A stretch of 33,256 bases of DNA, taken from positions 1 to 33,256 of the IMG/VR virus record IMGVR_UViG_3300031787_000496; one strand, given 5' to 3'. Source of the stretch: a virus. Each line of letters begins with the position of its first letter. Within the stretch, counting starts at the first letter, position 1. The notes below the pieces were generated by a model. It saw only the letters and a list, made by a program, of their open reading frames with translations. It made no database searches and had not been told where the DNA came from. Both the position numbers and the translations under genes were made by a program. Shown here piece by piece: positions 6,835 to 13,471 of this stretch.

Positions 6835-6862
6835 AAAAAAAGAGGGAGAGTCAATCTCCCTC
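6835..6862 (-). terminator. Rho-independent terminator overlapping a stop codon
   Basis: An eight-base-pair stem GAGGGAGA/TCTCCCTC with loop TTGAC is followed by seven T. The TGA stop of the 6851-7006 gene lies in the loop. The loop plus the next base reads TTGACT (6849-6854), and a TATAAG (6824-6829) lies 19 bases on, so a weak promoter for the next gene may be embedded here too. Confidence 0.85.
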
Positions 6863-7006
6863 AAACTTAAACATTTTTTCAAACCACTCATCTAGATGAA
6901 TAGTATAACAGGACCAATAATTACAACCCCTGTATGTTAGTTGATAGCAAGCAGGAGGTCTATTGTCCTTATCCATATCATCATAATGATATTTGTAGTT
7001 GTCCAT
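6851..7006 (-). CDS. Small aromatic-rich hypothetical protein
   Basis: 51 residues: MDNYKYHYDDMDKDNRPPAC, then YQLTYRGCNYWSCYTIHLDEWFEKMF. The YRGxxY motif recalls DUF4278, a short cyanobacterial family. Three Cys could bind metal. The start ATG overlaps the stop of the upstream membrane microprotein (TAATG) and the stop codon sits in the loop of the terminator. It is the last gene of a chain of four overlapping microgenes (7324 to 6851). Confidence 0.65.
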   Translation of the reverse strand: MDNYKYHYDDMDKDNRPPACYQLTYRGCNYWSCYTIHLDEWFEKMFKFEGD

Positions 7007-7092
7007 TATTTGTCCAACCACTGAACATACATTGATAAAAATACGGTTGTTAAAGCAATCGCAGCAGTAGTTGATACCATGAACTGTACCAT
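7006..7092 (-). CDS. 28-residue membrane microprotein
   Basis: MVQFMVSTTAAIALTTVFLS followed by MYVQWLDK. There is one hydrophobic segment of about 20 residues, so probably a single membrane helix. Both ends are TAATG overlaps with neighbouring genes, which is the main reason to believe it is translated. No function recognised. Confidence 0.6.
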   Translation of the reverse strand: MVQFMVSTTAAIALTTVFLSMYVQWLDK

Positions 7093-7190
7093 TACCTTGC
7101 TCCTACTAATTGTGCTAGTTGGGCTTGATGACGACGCTCTTCTTTTTGTTTTTGCTCTTTAATGATTTGCAAGAAGTTTAGTTTCTTCAT
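7092..7190 (-). CDS. 32-residue basic microprotein
   Basis: MKKLNFLQIIKEQKQKEERR then HQAQLAQLVGAR. A short, highly charged amphipathic helix. The ATG overlaps the stop of the YRG-motif gene (ATGA). AGGAGGGGC-like sequence (GGAGGGG) lies just upstream in the end of that gene and serves as Shine-Dalgarno. No function recognised. Confidence 0.65.
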   Translation of the reverse strand: MKKLNFLQIIKEQKQKEERRHQAQLAQLVGAR

Positions 7191-7324
7191 TTGTGCCCCT
7201 CCTTTACATACTTAACACCACGATAGGTTTCGTTGTATTGTTGGGGTTGTTGCATCATCTGTTGTTGATATGCGATACGCTTTTCGGTATCGTATTCAGC
7301 ACCACGATAAACTACTTTCGACAT
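7187..7324 (-). CDS. DUF4278-like microprotein
   Basis: 45 residues: MSKVVYRGAEYDTEKRIAYQ, a Gln-rich middle, then YRGVKYVKEGHK. Two YRGxxY motifs resemble the cyanobacterial family DUF4278. The start has AGGAGA (7331-7336) at normal distance. This gene heads a chain of four overlapping microgenes. A role is unknown; the family resemblance suggests an origin in the host lineage. Confidence 0.75.
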   Translation of the reverse strand: MSKVVYRGAEYDTEKRIAYQQQMMQQPQQYNETYRGVKYVKEGHK

Positions 7325-7357
7325 TGGTTTTCTCCTAAAGAAATGAGATGGTTAGTC

Positions 7358-7383
7358 CCGTTCCTTCAGTCGGCTTTTGCGTC
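7358..7383 (-). repeat. Repeat copy B of the small-protein 3' module
   Basis: On the minus strand GACGCAAAAGCCGACTGA followed by AGGAACGGG. Apart from two short gaps it matches copy A at 7533-7558 nearly base for base. It covers the last codons and stop of the 51-residue gene. Confidence 0.6.
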
Positions 7384-7521
7384 TATGAAACAACCTTTCT
7401 TTGTGACTTGTTCAATTTCTAATATGAGACCAATTTTTTCATGGTCAGTGACGAAGTTACTAGCATTAACTCTACTAATGAGAAGTTGTGCCTGTAAGCA
7501 AGATAAAAAGAGTTGCTCCAT
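7366..7521 (-). CDS. Small Cys-containing protein ending in DAKAD
   Basis: 51 residues: MEQLFLSCLQAQLLISRVNA...KKGCFIDAKAD. Two Cys (8 and 44) could pair. The gene lies in the same reading frame as the 7570-7776 gene, separated by one TAA and about 15 sense codons. No Shine-Dalgarno precedes the ATG at 7521, and the frame stays open upstream to a CTG near 7566, so the true start may be further upstream. Its last codons lie in the repeat at 7358-7383. I read it as a diverged tandem relative of its neighbour. Confidence 0.6.
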   Translation of the reverse strand: MEQLFLSCLQAQLLISRVNASNFVTDHEKIGLILEIEQVTKKGCFIDAKAD

Positions 7522-7532
7522 AGATGAACGAT

Positions 7533-7558
7533 CCGTTCCGAGTCGGCTTACTTGCGTC
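7533..7558 (-). repeat. Repeat copy A of the small-protein 3' module
   Basis: On the minus strand GACGCAAGTAAGCCGACT followed by CGGAACGG. It lies between the stop of the 7570-7776 gene and the start of the 51-residue gene, and pairs with copy B 175 bases away. Confidence 0.6.
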
Positions 7559-7569
7559 CTATTCAGTTT

Positions 7570-7776
7570 TTAGCACCTTTGAACAACATCCTTTCGGAGT
7601 TCTAATAGCAATCGGTCTTCTCTTCTTTGGTCTACTACATCGTCGTTTTTAACGATGTCCATTAGTTCCCACGCTGCGTCACAACTTATAGTCACAGGAT
7701 ATGGATTCTGTATAAGTCGTGGCGTTGAAACAGAAAGAAGTGGAACCCATGCTAAAAGCAAAAGTGCTTTAGTCAT
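7570..7776 (-). CDS. Small secreted protein with signal peptide
   Basis: 68 residues. MTKALLLLAWVPLLSVSTPR looks like a signal peptide with a short hydrophobic core. The mature part (CDAAWELMDIVKNDDVVDQR...LRKDVVQRC) has two Cys that could form a disulfide in the periplasm. No Shine-Dalgarno is visible. Instead a 14-base-pair imperfect hairpin ends directly at the ATG. A TTCACA-N18-TATAAT promoter lies about 95 bases upstream. Function unknown; small exported proteins are frequent in cyanophages. Confidence 0.75.
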   Translation of the reverse strand: MTKALLLLAWVPLLSVSTPRLIQNPYPVTISCDAAWELMDIVKNDDVVDQRREDRLLLELRKDVVQRC

Positions 7777-7816
7777 AGGATGAACGTTAGGGGATTATTA
7801 TACCCCTATTCATCCT
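7777..7816 (-). promoter_or_regulatory. Strong hairpin abutting the start codon of 7570-7776
   Basis: AGGATGAA (7777-7784) pairs with TTCATCCT (7809-7816), and TAGGGG (7788-7793) with CCCCTA (7803-7808), leaving a three-base bulge and a nine-base AT loop. In the mRNA the helix ends at the base before ATG and there is no separate Shine-Dalgarno. It may control translation. Confidence 0.5.
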
Positions 7817-7870
7817 ATATAGGTCTTATATGTGTGAAAACAGTAACATAAGATACTAAATGGTATCTAT

Positions 7871-7900
7871 ATTATACTAAAAAGCGTGAAGATTTGTGAA
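7871..7900 (-). promoter_or_regulatory. sigma70-type promoter for 7570-7776
   Basis: TTCACA (7895-7900), 18 bases, TATAAT (7871-7876). The -35 box lies in the loop of the terminator-like hairpin 7879-7911. Confidence 0.65.
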
Positions 7901-7911
7901 AACCCTCACGC
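7879..7911 (-). terminator. Terminator-like hairpin after 7952-8212
   Basis: GCGTGA/TCACGC six-base-pair stem with a 16-base loop is followed by five T on the minus strand. Weaker than the others because of the large loop. Confidence 0.5.
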
Positions 7912-7951
7912 AAGAAAATTTTGCCGGAAAAATTATTAGCGATATTGGAAA

Positions 7952-8212
7952 CTACTTTCGCTTTTTCTTTTCAGGCACATTATAACCCCATGACTTTGGA
8001 TTGACTGTACCTTGAGTCCAATCCATTCGTCTTACATCACGATACTTATCCCAATAGTGGTCAAAGATATCAGAGCGAAGACCTTGAACTACATCAAACT
8101 TTTCTTCATCATTATCACCATAAGATACTAGATAAGAATCTCTTGGAAGACTCTTATCGTCAGCAAAAGAAGGATCACAATTTATGTGAATAATATTGAT
8201 ACCCTTTCCCAT
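7952..8212 (-). CDS. Conserved cyanophage hypothetical protein
   Basis: 86 residues from the ATG at 8212, one base after the stop of the DUF6433-like gene; the earlier in-frame start at 8263 lies inside that gene. The protein begins MGKGINIIHINCDPSFADDK and ends with a basic tail NVPEKKKRK. It looks soluble and mixed alpha/beta. The tight spacing suggests coupling to the preceding gene. I do not recognise a function. Confidence 0.7.
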   Translation of the reverse strand: MGKGINIIHINCDPSFADDKSLPRDSYLVSYGDNDEEKFDVVQGLRSDIFDHYWDKYRDVRRMDWTQGTVNPKSWGYNVPEKKKRK

Positions 8213-8213
8213 A

Positions 8214-8828
8214 TCAAGAACGATTGCCCCACTGAATATCGGGGAATGCTTCAGCAACATCATCCTGAGTAAGATTGTATTTGTCGGTTAGTTTTTTATC
8301 TTTTACAAGACAAATAATCTCTGCTTCAAGTGGGTGTAAACCTTGGAGAAGATTGATAAACATACTTTCTCTACGAATGCTGTTCATACTATCATTACCA
8401 CCTTTCACAAAGAAATAAAAGTTCTTCGCCTCTTTACGAATAGTAGTTCTAGCCTGCTGATCAGTCACTCCCATTGAGAATGAACCAGTCTCATACATTC
8501 TACGTGTCTCTTGACTGATTTTGGTAGAAAGTGTACCAGAGTTTACAGTTTGTTCATCATAAGAGGAATATGGAACTTCCCCTGGTGGAAGAACACTTAC
8601 AACACTCTCATCAAAGTTCCAAATGAGGATGATCTTAAGAGACATATCCTCATATTTTTTCAGAACTTCGACTTTTTTTGCTTTGGTTTTTTGTTTCGAT
8701 ACTAGATCAAGAACCTCAAAAACCAGTGGATTATTAGGGAGTTCTAGTGAGGTAGAAACCTTAACAGTCCTTGGTTTTGTATTGGTAGTGTTACTCGTCG
8801 TCTTCTTCGTCGTTGATTTCGTAGTCAT
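8214..8828 (-). CDS. DUF6433-like conserved T4-like phage protein
   Basis: 204 residues from the ATG at 8828. A low-complexity Thr/Lys/Asn head (MTTKSTTKKTTSNTTNTKPR) precedes a conserved body: LVFEVLDLVSKQKTKAKKVE, then IWNFDESVVSVLPPGEVPY, FVKGGNDSMNSIRRE and a terminal AFPDIQWGNRS. This agrees with the family I know as DUF6433, found across T4-like phages beside replication or head genes; function unknown. The start overlaps the 3' end of the membrane-protein gene by 38 bases. The alternative start at 8852 would add eight residues. Confidence 0.75.
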   Translation of the reverse strand: MTTKSTTKKTTSNTTNTKPRTVKVSTSLELPNNPLVFEVLDLVSKQKTKAKKVEVLKKYEDMSLKIILIWNFDESVVSVLPPGEVPYSSYDEQTVNSGTLSTKISQETRRMYETGSFSMGVTDQQARTTIRKEAKNFYFFVKGGNDSMNSIRRESMFINLLQGLHPLEAEIICLVKDKKLTDKYNLTQDDVAEAFPDIQWGNRS

Positions 8829-9021
8829 GATAGTTTTCAAAGTTAAATGCAATCACCTCATCTGGAATCAGGTTACCCTGGTTATCGAACATTTCGGGGT
8901 GAGGTCTTGGAATCTCCCGATAGTTCATCATATATTCTCTTGCTACCCAACCACCTATAAGTCCCACAATAAGAAACAATACGGTCATGAATGAACCAAA
9001 AACTAGACTAACTGCTAACAT
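8791..9021 (-). CDS. Small single-pass membrane protein
   Basis: 76 residues. The N-terminal segment MLAVSLVFGSFMTVLFLIVG to about residue 27 is one membrane helix. The rest (REIPRPHPEMFDNQGNLIPD...) is hydrophilic and ends very acidic (EINDEEDDE), so probably cytoplasmic or periplasmic. I recall close relatives in many cyanomyoviruses, with no known role. It overlaps the genes on both sides. Confidence 0.75.
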   Translation of the reverse strand: MLAVSLVFGSFMTVLFLIVGLIGGWVAREYMMNYREIPRPHPEMFDNQGNLIPDEVIAFNFENYHDYEINDEEDDE

Positions 9022-9259
9022 TTCTTTTGCCTCGGGAAACTACTATTCTTTTCCTTGACTTAAAGGAAAATTCAAAATAGATGGTAACTTCCCGATTCAG
9101 AAAGCAAACCATCTTTTCGAAGATGATATGGAATGGTTGCGTTTGCTTTCTCTTACCTCCATTAAGCAGTAAATCAACGCCACGGTTTACGTGACTCTTG
9201 TTTTTATTTATGTTATGACTTGATGACTTGTTGTTCTTTGAGGAATCTGATTGTGTCAA
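9008..9259 (-). CDS. Small conserved basic protein, start uncertain
   Basis: The open frame gives 83 residues, but the first 20 lie inside the glutaredoxin gene and are low-complexity Ser/Asn/Lys. The conserved-looking part is GKRKQTQPFHIIFEKMVCFL followed by NREVTIYFEFSFKSRKRIVV. The first clear internal ATG (9112) would cut into this. A late-type CATAAATA at 9205-9212 implies a start near 9180, but the frame has no ATG, GTG or TTG there, only GTA. Either the start is unusual or an early TTG at 9259 is used. Function unknown. Confidence 0.45.
   Translation of the reverse strand: MTQSDSSKNNKSSSHNINKNKSHVNRGVDLLLNGGKRKQTQPFHIIFEKMVCFLNREVTIYFEFSFKSRKRIVVSRGKRNVSS
9205..9212 (-). promoter_or_regulatory. 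Late-type promoter motif CATAAATA
   Basis: The ATAAATA core lies at the very end of the glutaredoxin gene, positioned to serve the small genes 9008-9259 and 8791-9021. Confidence 0.4.
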
Positions 9260-9455
9260 CGGAACCTCCTAGCTTTTTATCATCACAAATAACCTGAGGG
9301 AAGGTAGAACCTTCACCAAATTCAGAATAGAATTCTTCTCTAGTAAAGTCCTCACTAAGAGTATACACGACAAACTGAGTGTTTGTCAACTCTAAGACTT
9401 TTTTTACTTTGTCGCAATATGGACAACCTTCTTTTGAGTAAACTGTAAAATTCAT
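9213..9455 (-). CDS. Glutaredoxin
   Basis: 80 residues with the dithiol active site C11PYC14 (EGCPYCDKV), the cis-Pro motif STFPQVIC and the GGS glutathione-binding stretch (LGGSVD). It reduces disulfides, most likely as hydrogen donor for ribonucleotide reductase during phage DNA synthesis, like T4 NrdC. It begins two bases after the oxygenase-like gene. Full length for the small phage type. Confidence 0.95.
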   Translation of the reverse strand: MNFTVYSKEGCPYCDKVKKVLELTNTQFVVYTLSEDFTREEFYSEFGEGSTFPQVICDDKKLGGSVDTIRFLKEQQVIKS

Positions 9456-9457
9456 TT

Positions 9458-10090
9458 TTAGTCGAAAAAGAAAATGTGAAAGAGTCGTGAATCTTCTTTG
9501 GTTTGACCAAAGTATTTTGATGCTGCGTGAATATTTTGAGCGTCAAAGATGAATAGTCTATTGAAGACATTACCAATAGAGTCAACTAACTCAAACTTGG
9601 TTTCATCGTAAAAACCACCAGCAAATACATCATCCGTAAAGTTGGGGTCACCAGTTCTCCTAGCACCATTCTTACTAGCGTAAAGAGAAGTTCCTGTACA
9701 ATAAGGAGCATCTGGGTTGAGATATATCATAGCAGCCCAGGTTTGACCATCGTGATGATAGACAAGGGCATCTTGTGAGGTACAGTATTGAAAACGACCA
9801 CACATTCCATGAGACTCCCATTCACGGATTTTGATACCCATGATTTTTTCAAATGCTTCTTTTGTTCCAGGAACGAAGTATTGTTCTTTTGAACGACTTC
9901 CTTTGAAATAATTTAAATCTTCAGAAAACTCTTGCTGAAGAGCAAATTCTCTTACAGCATATGGGTTAGCATAAAAATTATCAACAACCCATATAGTTTT
10001 CTGCGACTGTCTATTTATTGATGAGACTGGAAGGTATTTCATATCAATTGCATAAGTTTTCACATACGATTTGATGAAGCGATTTTCCAT
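9458..10090 (-). CDS. DUF6445-like 2OG-Fe(II) oxygenase
   Basis: 210 residues from the ATG at 10090. After VVDNFYANPYAVREFA (35-50) comes a jelly-roll-type core with H112xD114 (YHHDG), IYLNPD, GTSLYASKNG, a distal His188 (QNIHAA) and Arg202 (EDSRLFHIFFFD). HxD...H...R is the iron and 2-oxoglutarate binding pattern of prolyl-4-hydroxylase-type enzymes, and the layout fits DUF6445. Substrate unknown. It follows the glycosyltransferase gene with an overlap of 47 bases, so it belongs to the sugar cassette. A shorter relative lacking the metal site lies at 13451-13768. Confidence 0.75.
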   Translation of the reverse strand: MENRFIKSYVKTYAIDMKYLPVSSINRQSQKTIWVVDNFYANPYAVREFALQQEFSEDLNYFKGSRSKEQYFVPGTKEAFEKIMGIKIREWESHGMCGRFQYCTSQDALVYHHDGQTWAAMIYLNPDAPYCTGTSLYASKNGARRTGDPNFTDDVFAGGFYDETKFELVDSIGNVFNRLFIFDAQNIHAASKYFGQTKEDSRLFHIFFFD

Positions 10091-11159
10091 AATCACCGGT
10101 ATCTATATAATAGTTACTATTGACAAGGAAGTGATATGTGGGAAAAGGATTAACTCTGCTCGGATCAATCAATCTTTCCGTCTGCATCTTCATCATCTGA
10201 TAATCACCTAAAGTTCTGTAGCACTCAGATAATCCCACAAGATGTTCATTTCTTGGTGGACACCATTCTTCTGCACGAATATAGCAGTCAATTGCTTTTT
10301 CAAAATTATTGCAAGTTCGATTCAAGTCTCCCATAGCACATAAAGTAAAATATGCCATCTCATCAATACCAGTTACATATCCAAGTTGATGATAATTAAA
10401 TCGATAATTCAGATACTCTTCATAATAAAATAAAGCACGACGTGCCATCTCCTGATTATGCGTTTCACCTAAAGGATAAGTACCATAAGCAGCATCATTA
10501 TAACTTTTAGCAATATACCAGAAGTGATAAACATCCTCTAGCATTGTGTTGTTGGAAATGTGTTGGTTCTCAAGTTCAACAGCATCAGTAAAGAACTTAG
10601 TTGGATTTACCCAAGTCCGACCATCGTTAATAATGATGTGTCTAAATCCTCTTGCCAGACTTATTCTTGGAAACTCTTCTCCCGTTGGAACACATCCAGG
10701 TTTCAGAATACACTCGTGCCTCTTGTCGTGCCTAAACCTCCAGGGAATTTTTGTATTCCATAGACGGCAACGATACCAAATACAATTATCAGACTGTGCC
10801 GTAACATCCCAGGCATCAATTGAAGTATCTTCTAAAACACTCCAATCAAAGTCATCATCAACGTGTAGTTGTTCATCAGCATCAATTCTGAATAACCAGT
10901 CACAACCGTGGTCAGTCTCTGTACATTTCTGAACCAAGTCATCACTATTCCAACCAGGATAGTGCCATTCTACATTGTAGGTAAATCCAGGAATACCTTT
11001 TTGTTGAAAAAAGTCTTCAACCATCTGTTGAGTGCGGTCGTTACCATTACACTGGATAATCCAATAGTCAATGTGCTTATAACAAGAATTAAGCATTCTC
11101 TCAACGACGTGCTCCTCATTTCCAAGCATTACATTGAGACATAGTTTAGTTTTCTTCAT
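10044..11159 (-). CDS. Glycosyltransferase family 2 with C-terminal TPR-like region
   Basis: 371 residues. An N-terminal GT-A domain has the donor strand start KLCLNVMLGNEEHVVERML and the DxD motif at 93-95 (FRIDADEQ). A C-terminal helical part (about 270-325: NNFEKAIDCYIRAEEWCPPR, then LSECYRTLGDY) looks like TPR repeats. The likely role is transfer of a sugar to phage or host glycans or to a protein. The ATG overlaps the mutase stop by four bases. Donor and acceptor cannot be told from the sequence. Confidence 0.85.
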   Translation of the reverse strand: MKKTKLCLNVMLGNEEHVVERMLNSCYKHIDYWIIQCNGNDRTQQMVEDFFQQKGIPGFTYNVEWHYPGWNSDDLVQKCTETDHGCDWLFRIDADEQLHVDDDFDWSVLEDTSIDAWDVTAQSDNCIWYRCRLWNTKIPWRFRHDKRHECILKPGCVPTGEEFPRISLARGFRHIIINDGRTWVNPTKFFTDAVELENQHISNNTMLEDVYHFWYIAKSYNDAAYGTYPLGETHNQEMARRALFYYEEYLNYRFNYHQLGYVTGIDEMAYFTLCAMGDLNRTCNNFEKAIDCYIRAEEWCPPRNEHLVGLSECYRTLGDYQMMKMQTERLIDPSRVNPFPTYHFLVNSNYYIDTGDYGKSLHQIVCENLCN

Positions 11160-12181
11160 GGCGTTAAAATAGAATCAGATAGTCCAAGTTTCTTCAGTTT
11201 TTTAGCAGTCTTGATGATGGTTTCATCAATCGTCAGATATTCATAAGTAGCAGTTCTTCCAGTGAATACTGTGTTCTTTTCTGCCTGCATCAGAGGTTCA
11301 TACAGTCTGAACTGACTGAGATACTCACCAAATATCATTGGATAATATGGATTGTTCACACCATCAACGTGAGGAACAGGATACTCTCTTGTGACAATTG
11401 TTGTTTCTACATCCTGTTTATACCAGTAGGAATGGTCAATTGCACGGTTCCATCCATTCTCTTTATTACATTCATTCAGTTGAATATAAAGAGTTTTAGG
11501 GCAATAGACGTGTTCAAAATTCAAAGAGCGATAAGTTAATTCGCCAAACTGATAATCAAAGTAATTATCAACCTTACCAGTATAAACCAACAGGTCACAC
11601 TTGTCTTTCAGTTTTCTCCACTCATCTCTGGGTGTATCCAAATGAACGGGGATACCATCCAGAATGTTTTCAAACATCCGAACAAATCCATACTTAGGAA
11701 GACCCTGATACTTGTTATTCACAAAGTAAGTTTCTTCACCAGGATTTCTTACTGCTAGTCGTGCAAGAATACTCTGAGGAAGTTCCTCAAAGGGAGTATT
11801 CCACATCTTTTCAGAATAATCCCTGAAGACTAAATCAATAATTTCTTCATCAGAAAGTCGTCGTCCAATAATTCTATCAGACGTATCATTATAAGGAATG
11901 GGGATTTTACCCAGTTTAGTATTTGCCCAGACCTTGACTGAGAAATCATTAAACTCCGAAAACTGATGCAACCAGTTCCAGACTTTCTCACTATTAGTAT
12001 GAATTGCGTGTGGACCATGTGCATGGACAATACAACGGGTCTTTTCATCAATATAGTCGTAGCAATTACCAGAAATATAAGATCTAGTTTCAAATACTTC
12101 TACATCCCACCCATTATCTTTTAAAATTCTAGCGGCAGTTGAACCTGCTGTTCCTGCGCCGATTACATATGCAAGTGCCAT
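11156..12181 (-). CDS. glf: UDP-galactopyranose mutase
   Basis: 341 residues. The FAD-binding Rossmann motif GAGTAGSTAARIL lies at 8-20, followed by ETRSYISGNCYD and HAHGPHAIHT, then DYSEKMWNTPFEELPQSILAR, all landmarks of Glf. A conserved C-terminal segment has TGKVDNYFDYQFGELTYRSL and EYP. Known family members interconvert UDP-galactopyranose and UDP-galactofuranose in the cytoplasm. Slightly shorter than bacterial Glf (about 370-390). Neighbouring glycosyltransferases on both sides suggest galactofuranose is put into a glycan. Confidence 0.92.
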   Translation of the reverse strand: MALAYVIGAGTAGSTAARILKDNGWDVEVFETRSYISGNCYDYIDEKTRCIVHAHGPHAIHTNSEKVWNWLHQFSEFNDFSVKVWANTKLGKIPIPYNDTSDRIIGRRLSDEEIIDLVFRDYSEKMWNTPFEELPQSILARLAVRNPGEETYFVNNKYQGLPKYGFVRMFENILDGIPVHLDTPRDEWRKLKDKCDLLVYTGKVDNYFDYQFGELTYRSLNFEHVYCPKTLYIQLNECNKENGWNRAIDHSYWYKQDVETTIVTREYPVPHVDGVNNPYYPMIFGEYLSQFRLYEPLMQAEKNTVFTGRTATYEYLTIDETIIKTAKKLKKLGLSDSILTP

Positions 12182-12186
12182 AAAAA

Positions 12187-13419
12187 TTAAATTGCAAGAA
12201 TTCCAGGGAAACGTTCTTCATCCTTAATTGCTGTCAACCAAGCAGTGACAACAGGAATATGTGGTGCCATTTCCCAAGTATTTAACCGATACGTTTGAAA
12301 GCGAATATCATAGTTTCTAATGAAGTTTGCTAGCTGTTTGTTGGTATAATACCAGAAACTATGTTCATTCCAGAAGCTAACGTGAGTTGGGTCTTGGAAT
12401 GCACCCCTACCATCAGTAGAAGGAACCTCAATCATTGCCCAACCACCGTGTGCAAGGACCCGATGAATTTCTCTCATTGACTTAACAGGGTCTCTCAGGT
12501 GCTCTAGAACATGACTTGCATTCAAAACACCAACACTATTATCAGGAAGTGGGATGCCATCATTCAGGTCACAAGTAATATCAGCACCCTCCTGGTCAAT
12601 GGTTACATAACCAGGACGAGGATAAAGTCCACCACCAATATCAACTTTCAGAAGTCCACGGTCTTCTGCATCTTTCTCTGCAAGTTGATATCCATACTCA
12701 TAATAAAGGTCTACGGTCTTAGTTTGAATTTGAGCATTTCTTTCTAGGTAAGTATTGTCACCATAAACCCTATAGATGTAAAGAGGTTTTTGAATATGAT
12801 ACATCTTCGTATTCAGATAGGTTCTTATCATCAACTCGTGGTCATCACATATACTTAATTGAACATTATGCCCACCGATTGATTGATAAACACTCCTTCT
12901 CCAAGATCTAACATGGTCAGGAGAATACCAGATGAATGATAATGCCTGACTAGTTGGACGCCAAGAGTTCATCACATAACGGTCTTTACCACGAAAATTG
13001 TAGAAGTAGTAAGACCAACCATGCTGCTCATTATAAGGAACAAAGTTATCATCATACACAGCAACATCACTGTACACAAAACCAACACTCTCGTCTTGGT
13101 ATGCCTTGTTAAGTTCTTCCAGACAGTCTGGTGTGATCATATCATCATGGTCAACTTCCACAAGGACATCACCAGAACCAAGATGGAATGCCTTGCTCTT
13201 GTGAAACCCAACGTTAGGATTATTTTCATTACACTCGTAGATCTTTACCCTCCCATCATTCTCAATTTCTGGAGAGAGTTTGCTACGGTTAAACTTACCA
13301 TTCAACCACAAAATCCACTCCCAGTTCTCATAAGTCTGAGCACACAGACTTTCGTAGAGTTCTTGAAGGTAGGGAGTGTTCTTGTGGGATGGCGAAATAA
13401 TGCTGAACTTATAATCCAT
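12187..13419 (-). CDS. Glycosyltransferase-methyltransferase fusion
   Basis: 410 residues in two domains. Residues 1 to about 230 are a family 2 GT-A transferase (MDYKFSIISPSHKNTPYLQE; DHDD at 90-93; second half with CDDHELMIRTY). Residues about 256-410 are a class I SAM methyltransferase of the type-11 kind (VDIGGGLYPRPG at 259-270, LNASHVLEHL at 299-308, EIHRVLAHGGWAMIEVPS). Such fusions could add a sugar and methylate it. A near-consensus sigma70 promoter lies 24 bases upstream. Acceptor unknown. Confidence 0.85.
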   Translation of the reverse strand: MDYKFSIISPSHKNTPYLQELYESLCAQTYENWEWILWLNGKFNRSKLSPEIENDGRVKIYECNENNPNVGFHKSKAFHLGSGDVLVEVDHDDMITPDCLEELNKAYQDESVGFVYSDVAVYDDNFVPYNEQHGWSYYFYNFRGKDRYVMNSWRPTSQALSFIWYSPDHVRSWRRSVYQSIGGHNVQLSICDDHELMIRTYLNTKMYHIQKPLYIYRVYGDNTYLERNAQIQTKTVDLYYEYGYQLAEKDAEDRGLLKVDIGGGLYPRPGYVTIDQEGADITCDLNDGIPLPDNSVGVLNASHVLEHLRDPVKSMREIHRVLAHGGWAMIEVPSTDGRGAFQDPTHVSFWNEHSFWYYTNKQLANFIRNYDIRFQTYRLNTWEMAPHIPVVTAWLTAIKDEERFPGILAI

Positions 13420-13442
13420 TCAAGTAAAGGTGATATAGAAGT

Positions 13443-13471
13443 ATTATACCTTATGTAGTTGGTTCAGTCAA
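13443..13471 (-). promoter_or_regulatory. sigma70-type promoter of the first sugar cassette
   Basis: TTGACT (13466-13471), 17 bases, TATAAT (13443-13448): 11 of 12 bases fit. It overlaps the 3' end of the truncated oxygenase-like gene and lies just before the fusion gene at 13419. Confidence 0.8.

Noticed and set aside
7193-7573. Plus-strand open frame of 126 codons
   Set aside because: Opposite to the better-supported microgene chain with overlapping starts, Shine-Dalgarno sites and terminator on the minus strand.
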